DNA of 64,000 nucleotides from Terriglobia bacterium (GTDB lineage Bacteria > Acidobacteriota > Terriglobia > Terriglobales > Acidobacteriaceae), in the NCBI GenBank assembly GCA_020073465.1, contig JAIQFC010000018.1:62001-126000 (forward strand), read 5' to 3'. The notes beneath the pieces are model-generated. The model saw only the letters and a list, made by a program, of their open reading frames with translations, had not been told where the DNA came from and searched no databases. This document shows, in pieces, positions 18,531 to 27,549 of the stretch. A program made the translations under genes and the position numbers. Each line of letters begins with the position of its first letter. Within the stretch, counting starts at the first letter, position 1.

Positions 18531-20141
18531 TCAGGCAGCGACTCCACTCACATCGATAGTCGGGGTTGCGGTTGTGGTTGCTGGTTCCAGTTCCTTCAAT
18601 TGGAGTTCTTCGATCCTGTAATGCCGGTGGCATTCCGGACAAATCGGTGATGCTGTCCCGTTCGGCAGGCGGATTCCGCAGGAACACATCCACCCTGTCT
18701 GCCGTGCAGGAACGCCGACCATGAGAGCGTAATCAGGCACATCCCGCGTGACTACGGCGCCGGCACCAATGAAGCTATAGCGTCCCAGGGTAGTACCGCA
18801 CACGATGGTAGCGTTCGCTCCAATAGAAGCACCCTTCTTCACCAACGTTTTCTGATATTCATGACGGCGGATGACGTGGCTGCGCGGATTGACCACATTA
18901 GTGAACACCATAGACGGCCCGCAGAACACGTCGTCTTCGAGTTCAACACCCGTGTAGACGGAAACATTGTTCTGAATCTTCACGTTGTCCCCGATTTTGC
19001 AGTCCGGACTGACAACTACATTTTGTCCCAAATTGCAGCGTGCCCCAAGCTTCGCGCTGCTCATGATGTGAGTGAAATGCCAGATCTTAGTGCCTGCACC
19101 GATCTCGCATCCAGGGTCAATCACCGCTGTGGGATGAGCGAAGTACACAGGCGCAGGGACTTCTACCTCAACCGGTTGGCCTTTATTACGGAGGGAACGT
19201 CCGCATGCTTCCAAAACCTGCAATACCTGTAGGCCATTCTCGCCATTGGTGCGCGGAGTCTGGCCGGAACGGATGCAATCCAAGAAATGCTGGCATTCGG
19301 ACCGGAGTGGTTCTTCGTTGGGCAGAGCGATAACCTGCCCGCCGTCCTTGTGGGCCACCGGCACGCGATCAATCCAATCAATCCGGTGGGAGTAGAGAAC
19401 CAGCTTGTCCCGGCTTTCCATGTCGTCGAACACCGCCATCTTCTTGCCGCCCACAATCGTCAGTTTCTGTTCCTTAAATGGGTGCAGCCAGCTGACAAAG
19501 ATGTGCGCTTTCACGCCGCTCTTGAAATCGCAGATCGTCATCGTAGTGTCGACAATCTGCGAGTCCAGGTAAGTGCCACCTTGGCTGGTTATCCGCAGCG
19601 GCATTTCTTCAAGAAGGAACAATATGGCCGAGATGTCATGGGGAGCAAAACTCCACAAGATGTTCTCCTCAGTCCGCAATTTTCCTAGGTTCAGGCGCGA
19701 AGAATAGATGTACTTGATCTGGCCGAGTTCACCGCTGCTGATCAATTCCTTCAACTTCAAGATGGCTGGGTGGTATTGCAGGATGTGTCCTATCATCAGA
19801 AGCCGCTGGCACTCGCGAGCAGTCATGACCAGTTTCTGGCCGTCCTCCAGGTGAAGGGCCAGCGGTTTCTCGACCAGGACATGCTTCCCGGCGAGCAGTG
19901 ATCGCATAACGAGGTCATAGTGTTGTGCCGCGGGGGCAGCGATGGCAACGCCTTCGACTTGCGGGTCCGACAATATTTCTTCCACGCGTGGTGAGGTGCG
20001 GACCTGATAGGTGGTACCTAGTTCGTTCAGAACCGACTCGCGCAAATCACAGATCGAGCGCAGCGCGCCCAATTCGTAGAAATTGCGGACAATGTTCTTC
20101 CCCCAATAGCCACAGCCCACAACCGCGATATTCGGAACCAT
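18531..20141 (-). CDS. Fused Gfo/Idh/MocA oxidoreductase and LbH N-acetyltransferase (WbpB-WbpD-like)
   Basis: A 536-residue two-domain enzyme. Residues 1 to about 340 form an NAD-dependent Gfo/Idh/MocA oxidoreductase (NIAVVGCGYWGKNIVRNF, HVLVEKPLAL). Residues about 345-505 form a left-handed beta-helix acetyltransferase with hexapeptide repeats (CEIGAGTKIWHFTHIM, GARCNLGQNVVV, IGDNVKIQNNVSVY) and GVPARQTGW. It ends in a Cys pair module (CSCGI...CPEC), a likely zinc ribbon. In Pseudomonas and Bordetella, separate WbpB/WlbA and WbpD/WlbB oxidise C3 of UDP-GlcNAcA and acetylate the 3-amino group. The fusion, next to a WbpE-like aminotransferase, implies a UDP-diacetamido-uronic acid route. The AGGAAGG site fits the start. 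Confidence 0.88.
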   Translation of the reverse strand: MVPNIAVVGCGYWGKNIVRNFYELGALRSICDLRESVLNELGTTYQVRTSPRVEEILSDPQVEGVAIAAPAAQHYDLVMRSLLAGKHVLVEKPLALHLEDGQKLVMTARECQRLLMIGHILQYHPAILKLKELISSGELGQIKYIYSSRLNLGKLRTEENILWSFAPHDISAILFLLEEMPLRITSQGGTYLDSQIVDTTMTICDFKSGVKAHIFVSWLHPFKEQKLTIVGGKKMAVFDDMESRDKLVLYSHRIDWIDRVPVAHKDGGQVIALPNEEPLRSECQHFLDCIRSGQTPRTNGENGLQVLQVLEACGRSLRNKGQPVEVEVPAPVYFAHPTAVIDPGCEIGAGTKIWHFTHIMSSAKLGARCNLGQNVVVSPDCKIGDNVKIQNNVSVYTGVELEDDVFCGPSMVFTNVVNPRSHVIRRHEYQKTLVKKGASIGANATIVCGTTLGRYSFIGAGAVVTRDVPDYALMVGVPARQTGWMCSCGIRLPNGTASPICPECHRHYRIEELQLKELEPATTTATPTIDVSGVAA

Positions 20142-20145
20142 AGCG

Positions 20146-21339
20146 CTATCCTTCCTGTTCGAATGAAGCCGGGTTTCCTTCGTAGAATTGTGCGATCGCG
20201 CAGACTACCGCCATCTGCTGGTCCCTGGTCAGCTCAGGGTAGATGGGCAGAGCGAGTACGTGATTGCTGGCAGACTCGGCCTGAGGGAGATTACCTACTT
20301 CGTAGCCAAGATAGGCGAAAGCGGGCTGCAGATGAAGCGGTTCTGGGTAGTAGATCTCAGTTGGTATACCCAAGTGCCGGAGATGTTGCTGCAATTCGTC
20401 CCGTGCCGACACGTGAATCACGAACTGGTTGTACACATGCCGCATACCGGCAGGTTCAGCCGGACAAATCACTTGCTCGTCGAGACCAAAGTCTTGGAAG
20501 AGTAAACAATAACGCTCGGCATTGTGCCGTCGTTGCCCCGTCCAGATCTCCAGATAATCCAGTTTGACGCGCAAGATCGCCGCCTGTAGAGCATCGAGAC
20601 GACTGTTGATACCCAGGATCTCGGACCGATACTTGCGGCGGCAGCCATGTACACGTAGCAAGCGCAAGCGCTCCGCCAGCGATGGATCGTTTGTGGTCAA
20701 CATGCCTCCATCTCCGGCTCCTCCGAGGTTCTTGGAGGGAAAGAAACTAAAGCAGCCGATGGTCCCGATGTTTCCCACCTTTATGCCGGAGTATTCCGCA
20801 CCCAGTGCCTGGGCAGCGTCCTCAATCACTGCAATCCCGTGTGCTCGTGCGACTTCGAAGATGGGATCCATCATGGCGGGGAGACCATAGAGATGTACGG
20901 GAAGAATGGCGCGGGTCTTGTCGCTGATCACCCCTTCCAGTTTTTTCGGGTCGAGGTTATAGGTGTCGGGGTCAATGTCCGCGAACACTGGTTTTGCGCC
21001 GAGACGCGCAATGCTGCCGGCGGTAGCCACGAAAGTGAACGGAGTCGTAATGACTTCATCGCCGGCGCCAACACCCAGCGCCATGAGAGCGAGCAGCAGC
21101 GCATCCGACCCGGAAGCACAGGCGACGGCAAAGCGGCAGCCTACGTAGGCAGCGATTTCTGCCTCAAGTTTTTCGACTTCCGGGCCCAGAATAAAGTGCT
21201 GATTTCGCAAGGTTCGAGTGACCGCTTCCATGACCTCGTACCTGATACCCTCGAATTGCAGCGGCAGATCAAGGAAGGGAAAGAGATTTGCGACGGAGGT
21301 CTGTGGTTCGGTGGCAAGATTCAAACTGGATTTGGCCAT
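20146..21339 (-). CDS. DegT-family aminotransferase (WbpE/WlbC-like)
   Basis: A 397-residue PLP-dependent enzyme. Motifs are FLDLPLQFEGIRYEV, GPEVEKLEAEIAAYVGCRFAVACASGSDALLLAL, DEVITTPFTFVATAGSI, DPDTYNLDP, VIEDAAQALGAEY and the lysine in FSFFPSKNLGGAGDGG. The N-terminal FLDL and the GDGG form are typical of the WbpE/WlbC/FdtB branch that aminates a 3-keto-sugar nucleotide. It lies directly upstream of the fused oxidoreductase-acetyltransferase, as expected for the dehydrogenation, amination and acetylation steps. AAGGAG precedes the ATG. The order oxidoreductase, aminotransferase, acetyltransferase on one transcript supports the pathway assignment. Confidence 0.9.
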   Translation of the reverse strand: MAKSSLNLATEPQTSVANLFPFLDLPLQFEGIRYEVMEAVTRTLRNQHFILGPEVEKLEAEIAAYVGCRFAVACASGSDALLLALMALGVGAGDEVITTPFTFVATAGSIARLGAKPVFADIDPDTYNLDPKKLEGVISDKTRAILPVHLYGLPAMMDPIFEVARAHGIAVIEDAAQALGAEYSGIKVGNIGTIGCFSFFPSKNLGGAGDGGMLTTNDPSLAERLRLLRVHGCRRKYRSEILGINSRLDALQAAILRVKLDYLEIWTGQRRHNAERYCLLFQDFGLDEQVICPAEPAGMRHVYNQFVIHVSARDELQQHLRHLGIPTEIYYPEPLHLQPAFAYLGYEVGNLPQAESASNHVLALPIYPELTRDQQMAVVCAIAQFYEGNPASFEQEG

Positions 21340-21417
21340 CTCTTAAACTCCTTTTCGCGGCACGATTGCTGGGGAACTGTTGAGGAGGGTGCTGGACCTT
21401 CGGGAGGCAGCGGTTGG

Positions 21418-23757
21418 CTATGGATGTTGCTCTCGGTACCTGTATCGATAGCCGTATGCTGGGGACTCCGCGCTTGCTCCATTCAGCACGACGTCCAATA
21501 TCGGAGCAGAGTGGACTTGTTCCAGCAGTTCCATGGACCTGGACATCGCATCGCGTGTAACTGTGCCAACCCGCCCTACGAATATGACGCCATCTGCCAG
21601 CGGTGCCAGAGCCCGGCCATCGGCATAAGGAAGAATCGGTGGAGAATCGATGACCACAAAGTCCCAACGCTTGCGCAGTACCTGCACCAGGGAGCGCATG
21701 CTTGGCGAATTGATGAGTTTGGCCGGATCTGAAACCGCTGTGCCCGCGTTAATCACCGTGAGCGTGGCCATTTCGGAAATATTCGAGAATATGGCATCCA
21801 GGGGCACCAGTTCCAGCAGGTAGTCGCCAAGCCCTGGTCGGTCCGACAAATGAAAAGCTTGTCCAATGCTTGGCCGCCGCAGGTCAGCATCGAGAATGCA
21901 TGTTCTGCCCTGTTGCGCAAGCATGACCGCAAGATTGATTGCCACTGTCGTTTTGCCTTCGCCAGGAAGGGAGGACGTAACAAGCAGAAGGCTGGGAGGA
22001 TGATCCGGCTGAGAAAGCATGACGGAGGTGTGGATGCCTCGAAATGCCTCCGACTGCTCCGAAGCGGGTTGATCCAGGAGGAATACAGTGGGCCTCTCCA
22101 GCCATCCACCTTTGGGCGCACCGGTAAACACCGAAGACAGCGTGCCGAAGAGCGAGAAGCGGCCGTTGCCTTCGGCAATCGGCACCGTGGACACTGCGGA
22201 GATGCCTATGGAACGCCTGACATCTTCGAGCGTGCGCACCTTGGTGTCCAGCGCCTCACGGACAAACGCGAGGAGAACACCCCCGACTAAAGCAATGCAA
22301 AGCGCGATTCCGAGGTTCACCAAGGGGCGCGGGCTGGTAGGTGTATCCAGAACCCGGGCCTGATCCACGACACGAATATTGATGGACTTGGAAGCGGCCG
22401 CGATCCCCGCTTCTTTTACGCGCGCATAAAGAGCGTTGTACAAATCAGAACTGGCTTGGGCCTCTTTCTTCATCGCCGTGTATCGCGCCATCTGCCCGAT
22501 CTCTCTGGACGTTCCTCTCATCTGGGTGTCGATCATTTCTTCGCGTGAGATTGCCGCCGCGTAGTTGGTTTCCATCTGGGCCACGATGGCATTTTTCTGT
22601 AATCGGATCTGCGATTCCAGCTCCTCTGACTGGTTTTGCAGCTTCTTCGCGTTCGGATGGTTCTTGCCATATACGGCAAGCGTCTGGGAAAGTTCGGCGC
22701 GCGTCTCTCCTAACTTTTGAGACAACAGCTGCACGACCTGGCTGCTCTGAACTTGCGGCAAGCTGTCGATGTCCCCCCTGCGTGATTTGCCGAGATAGGA
22801 CTGGATCTGGATTCGTTCCGCTTGTGCCTGGGTCTTTTGCCGGCTGAGTTCTCCCATCTGCTCGGAGACAGTGCTTCGGTTTTGGTCGATATCGGTGATA
22901 CCGCTGCTTCGTTGGAAGTCTGCCAATTGGCGATTCGACTCCTCCATCTTGGCGCGGATGTCGTCGAGCTGACGCGAGAGCCAGTCGGTGGATTCCATGA
23001 TCGCGACATGCCGTGTTTGGTACGTCCGTTCGATAAAGGAACGCACAAGAGTGTTCGTGATCGTCGCGGAGAGCATGGGATCGTGGGTCGTGAAGCTTAG
23101 ATTTACCAGACGGCTGGCAGTGTCCCTCTCGACGGTAAGCTGTTTCTGCATCGCACGCAGGGTTGTCGCCTCACTCGCACTGAGGATCTGCAGGTCTGGG
23201 CGGTTGAGCACCGGCTGGCTGGAATTTTGCCCGCCCCAGAGCCAGGTGGGTGCGTTCTCCACTGCGGAGAATATGGCGCCAAGGGATCGCGACACCAACC
23301 CTTTATGGGTAAATTCGGGAAGCTGATCGAGTTGCAATTGCTTCATCACTGCTACCAAAAGCTGGTCGCTCTGCATATTTCGGGCTTGCGTTTCCAGATA
23401 GTCCGGAGCACTCTCGGGCCCGCTGCGTCCTTCCAGGGAGAACAACTCGGCTCCGGGAGGATCGATCTCAACTCGAGCTACCGGCGAATACGCCGGCTTG
23501 GTGAGGACTGTGAACAACAGCACGGTTACCATGACCGATACGGCAAACAGGACGGACTGTCGCCAGTGCTTGCGCAAGGCCGTCATTCCCCGCAGCCAGT
23601 CGGTCGACTCAGACTGCGGTTCGCCACCCGGACGCATCCGCACCACAGAACCTCCGCCCAGTGCGCGTCTCTCGCCGGATAGTGTTCTTCCGCCGTGAGC
23701 GATCGACAAAGAGTCTTCGTGATTGCCTTGCTCAAGGAGGTCAGCGAATCGGCTCAT
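21418..23757 (-). CDS. Wzc-type polysaccharide co-polymerase with tyrosine autokinase domain
   Basis: A 779-residue protein. A cytoplasmic tail is followed by a first membrane helix at about 68-86, a Wzz-like periplasmic region with long coiled coils (LSRQLDDIRAKMEESNRQLADFQ), and a second helix near 475-495. The C-terminal BY-kinase carries Walker A SSLPGEGKTT, Walker A' DADLRRPS and Walker B FVVIDSPP. The tail is tyrosine-rich (AYGYRYRYREQHP), the likely autophosphorylation cluster. It controls chain length and export with the outer-membrane channel. No Wza-type exporter gene is in the window, so that partner must be elsewhere. A GAGAGGGC site lies upstream of the ATG. Confidence 0.92.
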   Translation of the reverse strand: MSRFADLLEQGNHEDSLSIAHGGRTLSGERRALGGGSVVRMRPGGEPQSESTDWLRGMTALRKHWRQSVLFAVSVMVTVLLFTVLTKPAYSPVARVEIDPPGAELFSLEGRSGPESAPDYLETQARNMQSDQLLVAVMKQLQLDQLPEFTHKGLVSRSLGAIFSAVENAPTWLWGGQNSSQPVLNRPDLQILSASEATTLRAMQKQLTVERDTASRLVNLSFTTHDPMLSATITNTLVRSFIERTYQTRHVAIMESTDWLSRQLDDIRAKMEESNRQLADFQRSSGITDIDQNRSTVSEQMGELSRQKTQAQAERIQIQSYLGKSRRGDIDSLPQVQSSQVVQLLSQKLGETRAELSQTLAVYGKNHPNAKKLQNQSEELESQIRLQKNAIVAQMETNYAAAISREEMIDTQMRGTSREIGQMARYTAMKKEAQASSDLYNALYARVKEAGIAAASKSINIRVVDQARVLDTPTSPRPLVNLGIALCIALVGGVLLAFVREALDTKVRTLEDVRRSIGISAVSTVPIAEGNGRFSLFGTLSSVFTGAPKGGWLERPTVFLLDQPASEQSEAFRGIHTSVMLSQPDHPPSLLLVTSSLPGEGKTTVAINLAVMLAQQGRTCILDADLRRPSIGQAFHLSDRPGLGDYLLELVPLDAIFSNISEMATLTVINAGTAVSDPAKLINSPSMRSLVQVLRKRWDFVVIDSPPILPYADGRALAPLADGVIFVGRVGTVTRDAMSRSMELLEQVHSAPILDVVLNGASAESPAYGYRYRYREQHP

Positions 23758-23905
23758 TTTGCCCTCTCAATCAATTTGCAGGTTGTCGTCTGTCAGGGGC
23801 GTTGCTATCGACCGCAGGAAACGACGGAGGCGAGCAAGAGGATGCTCAGCCCTCAGGGCCCACGATCAAGGCAGCATGCCGGGTTCTTGTCTGAGTGCGG
23901 AGCCG

Positions 23906-24523
23906 CTATGCGGCGACTGGCAGGTCTTTTGCCAGGGAATCGGGAACGAAAGAAGCCAGATCGCTGGCGGCAATGTCCACAGCGAACGAACGGTGCAGGA
24001 GGTCTACGGACAGCACAACCCGCAGCCGGTTGTTCGAGCGCAATACTCTGCCATGAAGCCCCCGTAAGGGACCGCTTTTGATTAGTGCTTTCTGGCCCAT
24101 CTTCAGGAACGGGTACGGCTGCGCGACACGACCGCAGGCCAGTGCATCACGTATGGCAACAATCTCCGCACTGCTTATGGGAGTTGGTTCCCCGTTAAAG
24201 CTCACTAGGTGCACGACCCGTGGGATCTCCAGCACTCGTATCCGGTCACAGAGCGCGATGTGCACGAAAACGTAACCGGGAAACAACGGTAGAGCGACCC
24301 GCCTGTTTCCAGACTTCCGGTAACGTACCGTTTGGAAGAGAGGTAGGAAACACTCAATTCCTCTATCCTCTAAAACCTTCGCAACTTGTTTTTCGCACCG
24401 CGAGCAGGTGTAAGTTGCGTACCAGTGGGGAAAGCTGTAGAGATCAACGGCTCGTGCTTGTGCAACCAACTGGCGTGTCAAGCCAACACCTTCTGTGAGC
24501 TGTTGTTCCAGGCGTCCGGGCAT
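23906..24523 (-). CDS. NusG-like specialised transcription antiterminator (UpxY/RfaH type)
   Basis: A 205-residue protein. Residues about 32-135 are a NusG N-terminal domain (PHWYATYTCSRCEKQVAKVLEDRGIECFLPLF, ALPLFPGYVFVHI), and residues about 140-175 are a KOW segment (MGQKALIKSGPLRGLHGRVL). It is the first gene of the minus-strand exopolysaccharide locus, the usual position for UpxY-like paralogues that let RNA polymerase read through very long polysaccharide operons. AAGGGG lies about ten bases before the ATG at 24523. No ops/JUMPstart-type element was recognised upstream. An N-terminal extension of about 30 residues before the NGN domain is unusual but modest. Confidence 0.9.
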   Translation of the reverse strand: MPGRLEQQLTEGVGLTRQLVAQARAVDLYSFPHWYATYTCSRCEKQVAKVLEDRGIECFLPLFQTVRYRKSGNRRVALPLFPGYVFVHIALCDRIRVLEIPRVVHLVSFNGEPTPISSAEIVAIRDALACGRVAQPYPFLKMGQKALIKSGPLRGLHGRVLRSNNRLRVVLSVDLLHRSFAVDIAASDLASFVPDSLAKDLPVAA

Positions 24524-24991
24524 AGCTTCGCCCCTTCGAAGAGGGTTGGATTATTCCTTAGTTATTGATTCAGCTACACTTGTGGTTGAGCGACGCGGAG
24601 CATGCTCGACCCACGGTTCAGTTTTGGGTTCTGGTTTTGGTGGCTGAGATGACCTACTGCGGGTGGGAAGAATTCCAACAAGGCGGTGTGCGCAAGCCTA
24701 CAAAGTACTAGACGCGGGCGCACTCGGCCGGAGCATACGTGCCATAAGCAATCACTGCACACGCTCTCACCCCTCCCCCTCGACGATTCCAGCACTGACC
24801 TTGCGGGACAATGTGGCGTTGAGTTCCTGAGACAACCGCGTAAAGGCTCGAATCACGGAGGGGGAGGGATATCCGCCACTCAAGCTAGAGACGGGTGCCC
24901 AATATCAGGGGTACGATGCCCTGTTTACAATATAATTATTTACTAGACTAATCTCAGTAGCCGTCTTGTCAGTGACGTATGTCACGCAGTC
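24524..24991. other. Non-coding upstream region of the exopolysaccharide operon
   Basis: No credible gene is seen in these 468 bases. The part nearest 24523 should carry the operon promoter on the minus strand (AT-rich aataactaaggaataat on that strand), but no clean -35/-10 pair is visible. Two inverted 11-base arms, CCCTCCCCCTC near 24776 and GAGGGGGAGGG near 24862, could pair across about 75 bases. TATAAT stands at 24931-24936 and a GTGAC-N4-GTCAC palindrome at 24972-24985, both on the side of the decayed transporter gene that follows. Confidence 0.5.
24972..24985. promoter_or_regulatory. Palindrome GTGAC-N4-GTCAC, possible old operator
   Basis: GTGAC at 24972-24976 and its reverse complement GTCAC at 24981-24985 flank gtat. 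The site lies six bases before the ATG of the decayed cation-transporter gene and downstream of an AT-rich stretch with TATAAT. It may be a relic of metal-responsive control, but no regulator is known to match and it may be chance. Confidence 0.3.
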
Positions 24992-25375
24992 ATGTGCGCG
25001 AAGACACGTCAGGGGCGAAGCCGAACCGTATCCGCCTTAACACTCCTTGCACATCGTCGCAGAGCCATCGCTGGCAGCATCTCACTTGTTAATTGCGGAA
25101 TCGACAGCTCATCGAGGTTCCATCTGGAGCGGCTCTGCTCTGGAGAATGGCTGTCGGTGCAGATGTGGAGCAGCGCTGGATACTGCAGCCATGCATGCGG
25201 ACGCAAAGGCAAAAGGAGTTGTGCACCTTTCTGCGATCCTGCTACTGGGCTGCTACTCAACGAGCTATTCGGGCTGTGGTGGGCCGATCTGCTGGCCGCA
25301 CTCGTGATGGCTCCAATCATTGCCAAGGAAGGAATCGAGGCGTCTTCCGCCTGTGGACGTTCTCATGTCGTTTGA
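24992..25375 (+). pseudogene. Decayed CDF-type cation efflux transporter
   Basis: Pieces of one membrane transporter appear in three frames in the right order. Frame one gives AIAGSISLVNCGIDS. A one-base loss near 25110 moves the reading to LIEVPSGAALLWRMAVGADVEQRW. After a jump of roughly 75 missing codons a third frame gives ALDTAAMHADAKAKGVVHLSAILLLG. Another one-base loss near 25250 returns to the first frame for LLLNELFGLWWADLLAALVMAPIIAKEGIEA and a stop at 25373. Order and motifs fit small cation-diffusion-facilitator-like proteins ending in WWADP...APIIAKEG. The gene is therefore dead. Family identity is from motif memory. Confidence 0.7.
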
Positions 25376-26072
25376 GAGGATAGATGCCGGACCAGAACTC
25401 GTCACCAATTCGTCACCAAGACGAGGCTGTTTTAGGGGTATTTCGATCCTTCGAAAAATCGGAAAAGCATAGGGAGCTAAGGGTTTAAGGGTTGTCACCT
25501 CAAAATTGACACGGTAGAGGTCAGAAATTCGAGTCTCCGGCTCGGTATTTCACAGGACTCTGCGCTCTATTTGCGCTCTGTTTGCGTGCCGTCTAATGCC
25601 TTTCGTGGTCTTAGGCGTCATCCGCTGACCTGCATGTTGTTGAAACTACGTTTAAGCGTGGATTCGATTTCTTCCGCGCTCACCACCTAACTTCAAGCGG
25701 GAGTGTCGGCTAGCAGAGTCAGGGATGCACGGGGCATCACGAGATATGGCTGCTTGGGTCTTGGGTCCATTGAAGCTGCTTTGGCGGCAGGGATTTCAGT
25801 GCGCCTTCTGCTTGTACTCAGCCATCCTTCAAGGATCTCCTGCGGCAACGCCGCCGTGTTCGTCGCCCGCTTCCCAGCCCTGAACTAGTCACGACGCGGC
25901 CAATAGAGCGCAATTCAGTGACCGGGCCGTTGCAAAACACCCCTGACTAGTGGTATTCCGACTTGCGCGGATCAGACCATTTGGAATAGAAGCTGACTAG
26001 ACAAACAAGCAGTTGATCGCCAATACGAACTGACCCCTGCGCTCAGCAGTGTGGGGACGGAGGAATCGAGTT
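25376..26072. other. Gene-poor stretch with two 11-bp-period tandem repeats
   Basis: No credible gene is seen in 697 bases. TCGTCACCAA occurs twice with an 11-base period at 25399-25419. TGCGCTCT(A/G)TT occurs twice with an 11-base period at 25561-25582, followed by another TGCG. Between them lies TGTCA-N10-TGACA near 25484-25503 and ggtagaggtcagaaattcgagtc, which faintly resembles the variable loop and T-arm of a tRNA. Such sequence can mark an old integration site, but no recombinase gene is present. The last bases hold the ribosome site for the dehydrogenase. Confidence 0.45.
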
Positions 26073-27521
26073 ATGGAAACACAATTGTTAATCGGATCCA
26101 AGGAAACCCCGGCGGGCGGTGGAAAAACGTTCGACCGGCTCAATCCGGTTACGGGTGAACTCGCTACCAGAGCTGCCGCCGCTTCCATCGAGGACGCAAA
26201 GCTAGCTGCCGATGCCGCCGCGATTGCATTTCCTGCATGGGCCGAGATGGGCCCCGGCGCCCGCCGCACGCTTTTGAACAAGGCGGCCGACGCGGTACAG
26301 GCCAAGGTTGCGGAGTTTACCTCAGCCATGATGGAAGAAACGGGCTCCTCCGCGCCGTGGGCTGGTTTCAACGTGATGCTCGCCGCCGGCATGCTTCGCG
26401 AGGCTGCGGCGATGACCACCCAGATCACGGGAGAGGTGATTCCATCTGACAAGCCCGGCACTCTTGCTCTAGCGGTACGCCAGCCAGCCGGCGTCGTGCT
26501 GGGCATCGCACCCTGGAATGCGCCCGTGATCCTGGGGGTCCGCGCGGTCGCCATGCCTCTCGCTTGCGGGAACACCGTTGTGCTCAAGGCTTCCGAGCTT
26601 TGTCCACGCGTCCATTGCCTGATCGGCCAGGCATTCCGCGATGCCGGCTTCCCCGATGGCGTGGTCAACGTCGTAACCAATTCCGTGCCTGATGCGGCCG
26701 CCATTGTCGAAGCGCTGATTGATCATCCCGCCGTCAAACGCATTAACTTCACCGGTTCGACTCGCGTTGGTCGCATCATTGCCCAGCACGCCGCCCGTCA
26801 TCTCAAGCCGGTGCTTCTCGAACTCGGCGGTAAGGCGCCGCTGCTGGTGCTCGAAGATGCGGATCTCGACGAGGCCGTCAAAGCGGCTGCTTTTGGCGCT
26901 TTCATGAACCAGGGTCAGATTTGCATGTCCACCGAGCGCATCATCGTGGTGGAAGCTGTCGCTGACGCATTTGTTGCGAAGCTCGCCGAAAAGGCGTCCA
27001 GACTGGTTGCGGGCGACCCGCGTGAGGGCAAGACTCCCCTCGGCGCTGTGGTCGATCACCGAGCCATCGAAACAGTGGGCAAGCTGATTGACGACGCTTT
27101 GGCTAAGGGCGCCAAGCGCGTGGCCGGCAAGGATGGTTCCGGTGTGATCATGTCGGCGTGCGTGATTGATCGCGTTACGCCGGGAATGAAACTTTATTCC
27201 GAGGAGTCGTTTGGTCCCGTCGTCGCCGTCGTCCGCGCAAAGAACGAAGCAGACGCGGTGCGCATTGCCAACGACACCGAGTATGGCCTCTCGGCCGCCG
27301 TCTTCAGCCGCGATATCGCGCGGGCCTTGAAGGTCGCGAAACAAATCCAGTCGGGGATGTGCCATATCAATGGGTCCACCGTTCACGACGAAGCGCAGAT
27401 GCCTTTCGGCGGCGTCAAAGCCAGTGGTTACGGGCGCTTTGGCGGCAAAGCTGCTATCGCCGAGTTCACCGATCTGCGCTGGATCACCATTGAAACTGAG
27501 CCTGGCCACTTCCCGATATAG
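26073..27521 (+). CDS. Aldehyde dehydrogenase, benzaldehyde/vanillin/salicylaldehyde type
   Basis: The product, 482 residues from the ATG at 26073, is a complete NAD(P)-dependent aldehyde dehydrogenase. The active-site glutamate is in LELGGKAPL (Glu250) and the nucleophilic cysteine in NQGQICMSTE (Cys284). The Rossmann loop is NFTGSTRVGR, and PWNAPVILGVRA is the conserved early motif. QGQICMSTERI and the short N-terminus are characteristic of aromatic aldehyde dehydrogenases such as vanillin or salicylaldehyde dehydrogenase. The start is set by GGAGGA at 26059-26064; eight residues upstream in frame were dropped. It would oxidise an aromatic aldehyde to the acid that the linked CoA ligase can activate. 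It converges on the LysR gene. Confidence 0.88.
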   Translation: METQLLIGSKETPAGGGKTFDRLNPVTGELATRAAAASIEDAKLAADAAAIAFPAWAEMGPGARRTLLNKAADAVQAKVAEFTSAMMEETGSSAPWAGFNVMLAAGMLREAAAMTTQITGEVIPSDKPGTLALAVRQPAGVVLGIAPWNAPVILGVRAVAMPLACGNTVVLKASELCPRVHCLIGQAFRDAGFPDGVVNVVTNSVPDAAAIVEALIDHPAVKRINFTGSTRVGRIIAQHAARHLKPVLLELGGKAPLLVLEDADLDEAVKAAAFGAFMNQGQICMSTERIIVVEAVADAFVAKLAEKASRLVAGDPREGKTPLGAVVDHRAIETVGKLIDDALAKGAKRVAGKDGSGVIMSACVIDRVTPGMKLYSEESFGPVVAVVRAKNEADAVRIANDTEYGLSAAVFSRDIARALKVAKQIQSGMCHINGSTVHDEAQMPFGGVKASGYGRFGGKAAIAEFTDLRWITIETEPGHFPI

Positions 27522-27549
27522 AACGAGCCCGCAAGTGTCCGAGATGGGC

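Noticed and set aside
24574-24946. Frames on both strands before the decayed transporter
   Set aside because: No family resemblance, rich in Cys/Arg/Ser typical of random frames in GC-rich DNA.
25520-25560. tRNA-like sequence ggtagaggtcagaaattcgagtc
   Set aside because: Only a T-arm-like part is seen; no acceptor, D or anticodon stem could be built, so no tRNA is annotated.
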